Shown here one piece after another: positions 7,704 through 13,450 of a stretch of 21,826 nt of DNA (positions are counted from its first letter, which is position 1; each line of letters begins with the position of its first letter). The DNA lies in IMG/VR virus record IMGVR_UViG_3300009127_000109, positions 1-21,826 of that record. The stretch is one strand, 5' to 3'. Origin of the DNA: a virus. Both the position numbers and the translations under genes were made by a program. The notes under the pieces are model-generated. The model worked only from the letters and a program-made list of their open reading frames with translations. It was not told the origin of the DNA and searched no databases.

Positions 7704-7720
7704 TAAATACCACTAGTAAT
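7704..7720 (+). repeat. 17-bp inverted repeat, downstream arm
   Basis: TAAATACCACTAGTAAT is the exact reverse complement of 7291-7307. It lies between the stop codon at 7692 and the terminator hairpin starting at 7729. Confidence 0.9.
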
Positions 7721-7728
7721 AAATAACT

Positions 7729-7757
7729 AGCCTAGGTTTAACGACCTAGGCTTTTTT
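7729..7757 (+). terminator. Rho-independent terminator of the 7333 gene
   Basis: AGCCTAGG (7729-7736) and CCTAGGCT (7745-7752) form an 8-bp stem with an 8-base loop, followed by a run of T to 7757. It is textbook and separates the 7333 gene from the octamer region. Confidence 0.95.
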
Positions 7758-7808
7758 ATTGCCTATCACATCTGCCTAATTAACCTTGGAAAGTGACGTT
7801 TAATATCA

Positions 7809-7827
7809 TTAAAAAATTTAACGAACT
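7809..7827. repeat. AT-rich intergenic palindrome, copy 3
   Basis: TTAAAAAATTTAACGAACT is the exact reverse complement of the 19 bases AGTTCGTTAAATTTTTTAA found at 12439-12457. This copy is therefore in the opposite orientation and is not next to a start codon. Confidence 0.8.
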
Positions 7828-7877
7828 CCTCTCAATTGCACCAAATGTTACCTTGACTACATAGCAATAGTTATGAT

Positions 7878-7991
7878 ATGTTTAATTGTATGAATGTATG
7901 AATGTTTAAATGTTTAAATGTATGATGTTTGTCTGTCCGTAGGCGGGTATCGACCATACGCAAACATTCCTACAATCCTACAAGCCTACAA
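7878..7991. repeat. Octamer array module A (candidate protein-binding array / origin)
   Basis: Tandem 8-bp units with a TGT core read rightward at 7878-7925 (ATGTTTAA, TTGTATGA, ATGTATGA, ATGTTTAA, ATGTTTAA, ATGTATGA). A further ATGTTTGT follows, one base out of register. The centre is GTTTGTC (7927-7933), 26 bp, then GCAAAC (7960-7965). Units with the complementary ACA core then follow every 8 bp (7964, 7972, 7980, 7988), including TCCTACAA twice and GCCTACAA. The right half is therefore inverted relative to the left. Such unspaced repeats fit binding of ribbon-helix-helix dimers or an initiator. Confidence 0.85.
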
Positions 7992-8028
7992 ATAAAAAAA
8001 TATATCTTATATACTATATATAAGTAAT
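7992..8028. other. AT-rich core between octamer modules (candidate unwinding element)
   Basis: About 37 bp consisting almost entirely of A and T, including TATATCTTATATACTATATA, separates the two octamer modules. A very AT-rich tract flanked by iterons is the usual form of a DNA unwinding element, but there is no direct proof that this is an origin. Confidence 0.5.
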
Positions 8029-8159
8029 ATGTAGTAATGTAGTAACGTATGTGTGTTTGTGTGTAGGTATGTTTGTCAATGGGTGATGCTCTCCACCGGA
8101 CAAGCAAACTTTCTACATTTAAACATTTAAACAATTAAACATTTAAACATTTAAACAAA
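8029..8159. repeat. Octamer array module B (candidate protein-binding array / origin)
   Basis: Rightward units with cores every 8 bp at 8030-8072: ATGTAGTA twice, ACGTATGT, GTGTTTGT, GTGTAGGT, ATGTTTGT. The centre is GTTTGTC (8071-8077), exactly 26 bp, then GCAAAC (8104-8109), the same frame as module A. Inverted units follow with ACA cores at 8115, 8123, 8131, 8139, 8147 and 8155 (TTAAACAT and TTAAACAA forms). The array ends 4 bp before the ribosome site of the 8179 gene, so bound protein could also control that gene. Confidence 0.87.
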
Positions 8160-8178
8160 TAATGAGGAGGTTAGATTT

Positions 8179-8844
8179 ATGAGGGAAAATAGAGATGTGA
8201 AAGTTGAGTCTAGCATACCAGTACAGACTAGAGTTAGTATAGTTAGTTTAGCTAAGTTAATGAATTACTGGGAACTCTCAGGGTATCCGATGAAGACTAT
8301 GAGTCAATTGTTAGCGTGGAGTATTGACTTGTTGATAGAGGTGTTAGTGGCTAACAATGCAATGAATGATAATATAGATACTATTGAGAAAGCTTATCAA
8401 TTGCTGAGAATGAGAGGAGTACTGCAGAAAAGTTTGAAGAATAGAGCTTTGAAGAAAATTCATGCTTCATTGTCATTTGAAAGTTTAAGGCAAGAGGGAA
8501 TTGATCCTAGGAACTATGTGCCTCAACAGTATAATACACTGCATAGGAATACAAGTGTTAAACCTTATCAGGGAACAGTTAGTACAGGTAAGTTCAGTGA
8601 TGTTATTGATGAAGCGTTTGAGAGGTTAGATGAAGAAAATAGAAAGGATAGGAAGGAAACTATTCAAGCAGATATAGAGAAGGCTAAAGAAAGTGGTTTA
8701 GTAATTGAAAAGGGACTTAGAGAAGATATGAGTGATGAGGAGATAGATGAGTATGAGAGAAAGAGGGAAGATGAACAGTTAAAGCTTATCAATCAAGATT
8801 TGACAGAAGAAGATATGAAGAGGTTAATTGTTAAAGATAAATAA
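8179..8844 (+). CDS. Ribbon-helix-helix-like DNA-binding protein (221 aa), candidate octamer-array binder
   Basis: Residues about 12-57 fit a ribbon-helix-helix: a short strand (SIPVQTRVS), helix A (SLAKLMNYWELSG) and helix B (KTMSQLLAWSIDLLIEVL). The middle (about 60-100) is helical and basic. The C-terminal 60 residues are highly charged and acidic, with a KAKESGLVIE motif (about 168-177). The ribosome site GAGGAGG is strong, and the octamer array ends directly upstream. RHH proteins such as MetJ and plasmid omega/ParR bind tandem 7-11 bp sites near their own genes, so this protein is the natural candidate to bind the octamers. It may act in replication, partition or autorepression. Family assignment is by pattern only. 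Confidence 0.75.
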   Translation: MRENRDVKVESSIPVQTRVSIVSLAKLMNYWELSGYPMKTMSQLLAWSIDLLIEVLVANNAMNDNIDTIEKAYQLLRMRGVLQKSLKNRALKKIHASLSFESLRQEGIDPRNYVPQQYNTLHRNTSVKPYQGTVSTGKFSDVIDEAFERLDEENRKDRKETIQADIEKAKESGLVIEKGLREDMSDEEIDEYERKREDEQLKLINQDLTEEDMKRLIVKDK

Positions 8845-8856
8845 ATTTTTTAACAA
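8828..8856. repeat. AT-rich intergenic palindrome, copy 4
   Basis: TTGTTAAA (8828-8835) pairs with TTTAACAA (8849-8856) across the stop codon of the 8179 gene. The following bases continue TTTAACAATCTTAA (8849-8862), a 14-mer repeated at 17801-17814. It may act as a weak terminator or processing hairpin. Confidence 0.65.
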
Positions 8857-8898
8857 TCTTAATCATCAACACTTAACATTGTTAAGGTTAAATAGTTA

Positions 8899-8927
8899 TT
8901 GACAACAATGTGTAGATGTGTTATAAT
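8899..8927 (+). promoter_or_regulatory. Perfect sigma-70 promoter of the right-arm operon
   Basis: TTGACA (8899-8904), exactly 17 bp, then TATAAT (8922-8927). Both boxes match the consensus perfectly. It is the first promoter of the replication operon and should be strong early in infection. Confidence 0.93.
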
Positions 8928-9008
8928 GGTTTTGATAATGAGGAAATGTTTAAACTAACAAATAATAGAAGATACTAACAAATGCTATCAATCAAAAAAG
9001 AAGTAACC

Positions 9009-9095
9009 ATGAAAGTATTTAAAGGCATAATAAATGCAATTGTTCTATCAATACCATTCTGGGCAATTATACTTTATATTATCTGGAGATGGTAA
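9009..9095 (+). CDS. Tiny single-pass membrane peptide (28 aa)
   Basis: A 28-codon frame encodes MKVFKGIINAIVLSIPFWAI followed by ILYIIWRW. A basic N-terminus precedes one hydrophobic segment of about 18 residues with an internal proline, and the peptide ends with an aromatic/basic tail. That is a plausible transmembrane micro-protein. It is the first frame after the strong promoter at 8899. The ribosome site is weak (AAAAAAGAAG). Function is unknown; inhibition or modification of the host membrane is a possibility only. Confidence 0.55.
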   Translation: MKVFKGIINAIVLSIPFWAIILYIIWRW

Positions 9096-9118
9096 ATAAA
9101 CCAAGAAAGGAGAAGACC

Positions 9119-9523
9119 ATGCCAATCAGATACAAAGTCATAAGATCAAGAACTAGAACCTCCGCTATAGTTGGAACAAAATACTATGGCAAATTTTGTC
9201 TCACATATAAAAAAGGTACCATTGTGACCGCACCAAAAGATTCTATAGGGATTATTACTTCACAAACTAGACGTAAAGCAGAACGATGGATAACTAAAGG
9301 AGGACAATTCCATGTCGATGTACCTCTTACAATTATTAAAGTAAGAGGAATAGGGAAAGCAATTAGAATCAAAGACTTCCACGGAAAATGTCACCTCGAA
9401 CATATTCTAGATATATCAAAGATTATAAGCACACTAGGAGTTAGAAAAGCTTTGAGCAAACTTATAGGTTTTGGAAACAGACTCGATATCTTCTGTTACA
9501 AATCTGTGGAGGTACTTGAATAA
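9119..9523 (+). CDS. Hypothetical protein (134 aa)
   Basis: The start MPIRYKVIRSRTRTSAIVG has AAAGGAG 6 bases upstream. An in-frame ATG at 9089 would add 10 residues but overlaps the micro-peptide gene and lacks a good ribosome site. The protein is basic, with alternating strands in the N-terminal half (KFCLTYKKGTIVTAP, then DSIGIITSQTRRKAERWI) and short helices at the end (KIISTLGVRKALSKLIGFG). No catalytic motif or known family is recognised. Its stop overlaps the next start as TAATG, so the two are probably co-translated. Confidence 0.75.
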   Translation: MPIRYKVIRSRTRTSAIVGTKYYGKFCLTYKKGTIVTAPKDSIGIITSQTRRKAERWITKGGQFHVDVPLTIIKVRGIGKAIRIKDFHGKCHLEHILDISKIISTLGVRKALSKLIGFGNRLDIFCYKSVEVLE

Positions 9524-9720
9524 TGCAAATCTATGAAGAAATGACAAAAGATGCAAAAGCAGTTAAAAAACTCATCTACCGCCCACCTTTACCTCAGAAG
9601 AAACAACTCTGTGTTCATTATAAAGGTAGAAGTGGCAAGGTTAAGATTTTCACTGAAGAGGAAATCTTTGTTTATAAATGTAAGTTAATTAAAAGATCAT
9701 TAAAAAATTTAATGGTCTAG
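9523..9720 (+). CDS. Hypothetical small basic protein (65 aa)
   Basis: The gene starts in the overlap TAATG with the upstream gene. The protein is basic and mixed alpha/beta (KQLCVHYKGRSGKVKIFTEE, about 27-46). Its last codons run through palindrome copy 5, which encodes the C-terminal KRSLKNLMV. No family is recognised. Confidence 0.65.
   Translation: MQIYEEMTKDAKAVKKLIYRPPLPQKKQLCVHYKGRSGKVKIFTEEEIFVYKCKLIKRSLKNLMV
9694..9718. repeat. AT-rich palindrome, copy 5
   Basis: AGATCATTAAA - AAA - TTTAATGGTCT forms an 11-bp stem with one G-T wobble and a 3-base loop. It overlaps the 3' end of the 9523 gene and ends 16 bases before the ATG at 9735. Confidence 0.75.
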
Positions 9721-9734
9721 AAAGGAAACAAAAT

Positions 9735-10031
9735 ATGACAGAATTAGAAGAATTAAAAAAGAAGAAGGTAGAGCTAGTTAAACTAATCAACTGGGTATCA
9801 AGAGACATAAATGAATCCTATCAAGTACTTGAAGGATATAAGAATAGACATGATGAATTATTAAGAGAATATAAAGAAGTTGATGAGAAGCTAGCAATGA
9901 TTGATGGGAGGTTTAAGAAAGTAGAAAATTCTGGGAATCCCAAGAAGAAAATAGAACTTACTCAGGATCAAATTTTAGATGTGGCTAAGAAACTTGGAAT
10001 TAAAATTAAATCTGAATATAAACAAACTTAA
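9735..10031 (+). CDS. Coiled-coil protein (98 aa)
   Basis: Residues 1-65 are a continuous charged helix with heptad-like spacing (MTELEELKKKKVELVKLINW at the start), ending near KLAMIDGRFKK. A short linker leads to a C-terminal segment KIELTQDQILDVAKKLGIKI (about 73-92) that looks like a small helical module. Many phage early regions carry such coiled-coil proteins of unknown role. The ribosome site is AAAGGAAA. The gene is the last before the separately promoted gene at 10139. Confidence 0.7.
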   Translation: MTELEELKKKKVELVKLINWVSRDINESYQVLEGYKNRHDELLREYKEVDEKLAMIDGRFKKVENSGNPKKKIELTQDQILDVAKKLGIKIKSEYKQT

Positions 10032-10053
10032 CCAAATTGTACCAAAAAATTCA

Positions 10054-10083
10054 TTGACAATACCATAATAGTTATGTTATTGT
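10054..10083 (+). promoter_or_regulatory. Promoter for the 10139 gene
   Basis: TTGACA (10054-10059) with TATTGT 18 bp downstream (10078-10083). The -35 is perfect and the -10 partial. It precedes a leader with possible structure and the strong AAGGAGG site of the 10139 gene. Confidence 0.6.
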
Positions 10084-10089
10084 AATATT

Positions 10090-10135
10090 AAACCTTGGGC
10101 AATTCCGCCCACTAACATTAAACCAAGGAGGTTTA
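10090..10135 (+). promoter_or_regulatory. Structured leader of the 10139 gene
   Basis: TGGGC (10096-10100) pairs with GCCCA (10107-10111). Alternatively CCTTGG (10093-10098) can pair with CCAAGG (10124-10129), which is part of the Shine-Dalgarno sequence. The two pairings are mutually exclusive, so the leader could hide or expose the ribosome site. This is read from complementarity only. Confidence 0.35.
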
Positions 10136-10138
10136 GCT

Positions 10139-10519
10139 ATGCCAGAAAAACTTAATGTAACTGCACAAGTACCAGCGAATGAAAAGAAAGAAACACCACA
10201 GTTAGGGCCTGTTACTGTCACAGTGGAAACTGGAGAGACAGCAACTGAGATGATCAAGATCTTCGGCGACGAAGCCATTAAGACAAATGCCCATGCCAAC
10301 TGGATTGTAACTCTTCAGGCAAACATTAGAGCCGGCTTGAAACGTGGTGAGACTGCCGAACAACTCCAGGCAAGACTCGGCGGAGCCAAGATGGGTGTCG
10401 CTCAAAAAGGTGTCAAGGTTGATCCTGTCCAGGCCTACCTTGCACAGTTCGGAAATGCTACTCCTGAGGTCCAGCAAAAGATGCTTAAGGAACTGCAGAA
10501 GAGAGCCGCTGGGAAGTAA
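10139..10519 (+). CDS. Small unknown protein, apparently strongly expressed (126 aa)
   Basis: The gene has its own promoter, a strong AAGGAGG site and its own terminator (10549-10585). Codon use is richer in C and G than in the neighbours. The N-terminus is flexible and charged (EKLNVTAQVPANEKKETPQL). The middle contains a helical EMIKIFGDEAIKTNAHANWI stretch. The C-terminus is helical with DPVQAYLAQFG and QKMLKELQKRAAGK. The layout echoes the 7333 gene: a stand-alone, highly expressed small protein embedded among weaker operon genes. No known family is recognised; an abundant DNA-binding or scaffold protein would fit but is unproven. Confidence 0.8.
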   Translation: MPEKLNVTAQVPANEKKETPQLGPVTVTVETGETATEMIKIFGDEAIKTNAHANWIVTLQANIRAGLKRGETAEQLQARLGGAKMGVAQKGVKVDPVQAYLAQFGNATPEVQQKMLKELQKRAAGK

Positions 10520-10548
10520 AAAAAGGTTTTGCCATAACCTACTCCGGA

Positions 10549-10585
10549 AGTACCCTGGCTTTGAAATTCGAGTCAGGGTACTTTT
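10549..10585 (+). terminator. Rho-independent terminator of the 10139 gene
   Basis: AGTACCCTG (10549-10557) and CAGGGTACT (10574-10582) form a perfect 9-bp stem with a 16-base loop, followed by T to 10585. A smaller hairpin AGGTT/AACCT (10524-10540) precedes it. Confidence 0.9.
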
Positions 10586-10623
10586 CAAACTTAAGAAAAT
10601 GTACATAGATGATGAAATGAATT

Positions 10624-10651
10624 AAGTTTGTTAAATTTTTTAATTAACTAA
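10624..10651. repeat. AT-rich intergenic palindrome, copy 6
   Basis: This 28-bp stretch, beginning AAGTTTGTTAAATTTTTTAA, matches 12438-12465 at 27 of 28 positions. Its core, TTAAATTTTTTAA, is a near-perfect palindrome. It ends about 20 bases before the ATG at 10672, immediately upstream of the AAAGGAAAAG ribosome site. Confidence 0.85.
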
Positions 10652-10671
10652 ACGAAAGAAAGGAAAAGCAA

Positions 10672-11133
10672 ATGGAAATAACTTACATTCCGTTAGATAA
10701 AAGATTAAAAAAAGCAAGAAGAGAAAGTGCTGCTATCTACAGATTCCACCGAGATAACCAGAAAAAGATAGACCTAATTGAGAAGAATGACTGGTTAATA
10801 TCTCAAGAAAAAGCAGTTGTCAAATGTAAAATAGACACCTTCTCTTACCCAGATCTCACCATCCATATATCAAATGTACCTATAGAAGAATTCATTGAGA
10901 ACATTCTTGGACTATTCCATGAAAAGTTTGGATACTTTTGGAAACTCGAATTGGAAGGCCAAGTGGATGATCCTGTATTTGTATTTACTGATATAGATAA
11001 ATATTGGTCTGATATAAAGTTTAGAGTAAAAGAAGGTGAGTTCACATCTTGTACGTTTGAGAAAAGATTCTCTCATGCCACGAAACCTGAAGCTAGTAGA
11101 CCAGTATACAAAATTGAAATGATCTGTGAATAA
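10672..11133 (+). CDS. Hypothetical protein (153 aa)
   Basis: The start follows an AAAGGAAAAG site. The N-terminal 45 residues are basic and helical (RLKKARRESAAIYRFHRDNQ). The remainder is alpha/beta with aromatic-rich strands (KVKC-like, then FHEKFGYFWKLELEGQVDDP and YWSDIKFRVKEGEFTS). No catalytic signature is seen and no family is recognised. It lies 10 bp upstream of the DNA ligase gene, so it may be co-expressed with replication genes. Confidence 0.75.
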   Translation: MEITYIPLDKRLKKARRESAAIYRFHRDNQKKIDLIEKNDWLISQEKAVVKCKIDTFSYPDLTIHISNVPIEEFIENILGLFHEKFGYFWKLELEGQVDDPVFVFTDIDKYWSDIKFRVKEGEFTSCTFEKRFSHATKPEASRPVYKIEMICE

Positions 11134-11143
11134 GGAGTAACTT

Positions 11144-12010
11144 ATGCCTAAATACCAACGTTGGAAAGGGATAATGAAGTGTTATCCTTTTGAGGAAGAA
11201 CGTCTCGCCAAATGGAAACCTCCTTACATAGTCCATATTAAGTATGATGGATTCAGATCTAAATCAATTCCTATCCAAACTGGTCTTAAACTTAATGAAT
11301 ACCTTTTACTCTCAAGTGAAGGAAATGTTCAGTATAGTGTACCTCATATAGATAGAGCATTTAGTTCTTTGCATCTAGATGGAGAGTTTGATGGAGAACT
11401 TTATAGTCATCGACTTTACCTTGAGGGCGGGTTTGATCTGATTTCATCAATAGTTTCACGAACTGTCAACCTTCATCCAAGACACGAAGAGATAGAATTC
11501 CACTGTTTTGACATCATCAACGACCTTCCTCAGATGAAAAGACTACTAATAATTGAAAACCTCAAAGATCTCCATCCTAAAATCAAAGTGGCTCCTTTCT
11601 GGATATGTGAAACTTTAGATGAAATAAAAAAAGTCTACGATGAGATCATTGAGAAAGGCTATGAAGGTATCGTTGTTAGACATTTTTCTAATTTTTATGA
11701 GGAAAAAAGAAGTACTTATGTTATGAAGTTCAAACCTAAGAAACAAGACACATATGAAATAGTTGGATGGAATGAAGAGATATCTATAGAAGGAGAACCT
11801 AAAGGTAGAATTGGCTCACTCATTATGTCTTCTCAAACTGGTGATACCTTTGCTGTAGGAGCTGGGTTGGATAGTAATGAGAAAGACTTACTTTGGAAAA
11901 TAAGAGATCAAATATCTGATCACAAGGCAATAGTTCATTATCAACACTTGACTAATAAAAAGATACCTAAAGGTTGCTTTGATATAGAGATTCCAGATCT
12001 AAATATATAA
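11144..12010 (+). CDS. ATP-dependent DNA ligase (288 aa)
   Basis: All core nucleotidyltransferase motifs are in order: motif I KYDGFR with adenylated lysine K33, motif III DGELY (E85), motif IIIa CFDIIND (121-127), motif IV EGIVVR (174-179) and motif V KFKPKK (195-200). The last 85 residues (about 203-288) form the OB-fold-like region. At 288 aa it is a minimal phage ligase without extra DNA-binding domains, so it probably seals nicks at replication or recombination. The start has an AAGGAG site. Neighbours with HIRAN, RecB-type and Sak4 proteins fit a replication/repair module. Confidence 0.93.
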   Translation: MPKYQRWKGIMKCYPFEEERLAKWKPPYIVHIKYDGFRSKSIPIQTGLKLNEYLLLSSEGNVQYSVPHIDRAFSSLHLDGEFDGELYSHRLYLEGGFDLISSIVSRTVNLHPRHEEIEFHCFDIINDLPQMKRLLIIENLKDLHPKIKVAPFWICETLDEIKKVYDEIIEKGYEGIVVRHFSNFYEEKRSTYVMKFKPKKQDTYEIVGWNEEISIEGEPKGRIGSLIMSSQTGDTFAVGAGLDSNEKDLLWKIRDQISDHKAIVHYQHLTNKKIPKGCFDIEIPDLNI

Positions 12011-12079
12011 GAAGGAAATAATATGAAACTTGTAGGAATAACAACTGGAAGAATAACTTCAAACGAAAGGAGAAAAAGT

Positions 12080-12439
12080 ATGAAAGATGAAGAATTAGAA
12101 GGTAAGGTTATTGACTTTAACAGAGGAGACCTTGTCAAGAAAGGTCTAGTAGTTGGATGTGATCGTGAGATTGGTATAACTATTGTTGATAATAGTGACC
12201 ATAATAGTTACCTACTATGCCTAACAGGTCCCTCTTCACCACTTTGGACATCACGTTTCCCTGAAACGACAGAAAATGCCTTACGATTAACTGAGCACTA
12301 CAAAATCTTTGAGTATTTAGTAGATCAGATTAAGTTGAGTAGGATTATAGTCGATGATTTAAGAATAATACTAATGAAAATAACACATAGTACAGGAGGA
12401 ACAAGCCCATCAAAAGAATCCTGTCCTTTCGGACAATAA
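12080..12439 (+). CDS. Hypothetical protein (119 aa)
   Basis: The preferred start is ATG 12080, which has AAAGGAG 7 bases upstream. An in-frame ATG at 12023 with a GAAGGA element would add 19 residues and cannot be excluded. The protein has a strand-rich N-terminal part (EGKVIDFNRGDLVKKGLVVG), then helices (ALRLTEHYKIFEYLVDQIKL). It ends with a Ser/Gly/Pro-rich tail, and no known family is recognised. Confidence 0.7.
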   Translation: MKDEELEGKVIDFNRGDLVKKGLVVGCDREIGITIVDNSDHNSYLLCLTGPSSPLWTSRFPETTENALRLTEHYKIFEYLVDQIKLSRIIVDDLRIILMKITHSTGGTSPSKESCPFGQ

Positions 12440-12465
12440 GTTCGTTAAATTTTTTAATTAACTAA
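12438..12465. repeat. AT-rich intergenic palindrome, copy 7
   Basis: Matches copy 6 at 27 of 28 positions. It lies between the 12080 gene, overlapping its stop codon, and the AAGGAG ribosome site of the HIRAN gene at 12480. Confidence 0.85.
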
Positions 12466-12479
12466 TAAGGAGAAAACAA

Positions 12480-12797
12480 ATGGAATTAGTAACTTTTTTC
12501 ATCGCCGGAGTTCAACATCACCAGCTGCACAGGGTTCTTAAAGATCTCAAAACCAATGAGATTCTTGAACTCGTACCTGAGCCTATAAACAAATTCGATC
12601 CTAATGCAGTCCGCATTGAGCATAGTGCAACTGAAGAAAACATCATGTGTGGTTATGTGCCAAAGAAGTTTAGTGCTGAAATAGCTGCTATGATTGGTCT
12701 TGGTAAACATCTCATATGTGAAATTGAGGAACTTAACAAAGAAGCCAAACCCTGGGAGCAATGTAAGGTTACTATTAAGGAGGTAAAAGATGCCTAA
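12480..12797 (+). CDS. Stand-alone HIRAN domain protein (105 aa)
   Basis: The whole protein is one HIRAN domain: FFIAGVQHH (6-14), ELVPEPINKFDPNAVRI (30-46) and CGYVPKKFS (57-65), the conserved blocks of the family. HIRAN domains bind 3' ends of single-stranded DNA at damaged or stalled forks, as in HLTF. In phages the domain often stands alone near replication genes, which fits here between ligase and nuclease genes. The start has AAGGAG, and the last 8 bp overlap the next gene. Confidence 0.88.
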   Translation: MELVTFFIAGVQHHQLHRVLKDLKTNEILELVPEPINKFDPNAVRIEHSATEENIMCGYVPKKFSAEIAAMIGLGKHLICEIEELNKEAKPWEQCKVTIKEVKDA

Positions 12798-13152
12798 AGC
12801 TATTTACTGTGCAAACTGTGGCCTTCAACTTACAATAACCTTAAAACCCCTACCTCAACATGAGAGAATTATCACTATGGTTGAGTACCATGAGTGTCTT
12901 GACGAACCTGTCAAACTTGATCTCTCATCACCAGTAGATATTCCTGTACAATCTGAAAAGCGAGCCTTCGCAGATGGACTTGACGAACTGAAAAATGTCC
13001 CTCACGGTCCTATCAGCACTGAAGACCTCAGGGATAGAAGAAAAACTGAACATACTAGATCCTCAGCACCGGAAAATCTAACTAACATGATCTCAACACT
13101 TGGCAACACTACGCCTGCAAATGATATAGGAAAGGAGCCTGAAAATGAGTGA
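12790..13152 (+). CDS. Zinc-ribbon-like protein (120 aa)
   Basis: The N-terminus has a CxxC (C7, C10 in YCANCG) and a later HxC (H34, C36 in YHECLD), a likely single zinc site. The remaining 80 residues are hydrophilic and probably disordered (rich in E, D, R, S and P). The start overlaps the HIRAN gene by 8 bp and has AAGGAGG in the end of that gene. Such proteins commonly bind nucleic acid or partner proteins; the specific role is unknown. Confidence 0.7.
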   Translation: MPKAIYCANCGLQLTITLKPLPQHERIITMVEYHECLDEPVKLDLSSPVDIPVQSEKRAFADGLDELKNVPHGPISTEDLRDRRKTEHTRSSAPENLTNMISTLGNTTPANDIGKEPENE

Positions 13153-13450
13153 AGATGAAAAAAGAAAAGTCTTCATTGTAAATAAATCTTCACATGACTT
13201 TAGTGCTGCGGAGGAATTTGGAGAGATAGTTTTCCTCAGCGAAGGTCCTATGAATCGCTATGCAGCTAATAACATGCACAGGCAGTTTAGTTCAATTATG
13301 AAGGATTCAACTAGCTTGGATTACATAGTTCCATGCTCACTGAATGTAATGAACTCTATTGCCTGTGCTATTTTCGCTCATAAGCATGGAAGATTGAACA
13401 TACTGTTGTTTAAAGGAGGTGAATATATTGAAAGGAACCTCGTCCTCTAA
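13145..13450 (+). CDS. Conserved-looking hypothetical protein (101 aa)
   Basis: Compact alpha/beta protein with a strand KVFIVNKSSHDFS (9-21), a block GEIVFLSEGPMNRYAANNMH (26-45), a central strand DYIVPCSLNVMNSIACAIFA and a C-terminal strand pair (RLNILLFKGGEYIERNLVL). The even spread of small and polar residues suggests a folded single-domain enzyme-like protein. I know no assigned function. It overlaps the upstream gene by 8 bp, and its last codons contain the ribosome site of the next gene. Confidence 0.75.
   Translation: MSEDEKRKVFIVNKSSHDFSAAEEFGEIVFLSEGPMNRYAANNMHRQFSSIMKDSTSLDYIVPCSLNVMNSIACAIFAHKHGRLNILLFKGGEYIERNLVL

Larger units (their letters stand above)
7693..8178. other. 486-bp non-coding region: terminator, palindrome, octamer arrays
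   Basis: No open reading frame of substance lies here. In order it holds the second arm of the 17-bp inverted repeat (7704-7720), a rho-independent terminator (7729-7757) and palindrome copy 3 (7809-7827). Next come a possible promoter with TTGACT at 7853-7858 and TATGTT at 7877-7882 (18-bp spacer), then the octamer array complex (7878-8159). It ends with the GAGGAGG ribosome site of the gene at 8179. Confidence 0.85.

Noticed and set aside
7291-7720. Insertion sequence bounded by 17-bp inverted repeats
   Set aside because: The enclosed protein has no transposase motif and no target-site duplication is seen outside the arms.
7878-8159. CRISPR array
   Set aside because: The repeats are 8 bp, contiguous and varied, without unique spacers of 26-40 bp between identical repeats. 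The two 26-bp centres occur only once in each module. No cas genes are nearby; the RecB/Cas4-like nuclease at 13956 is in a recombination setting.
10202-10606. Minus-strand open frame opposite the 10139 gene
   Set aside because: It is antisense to a well-supported gene, has no ribosome site and runs through the terminator hairpin.
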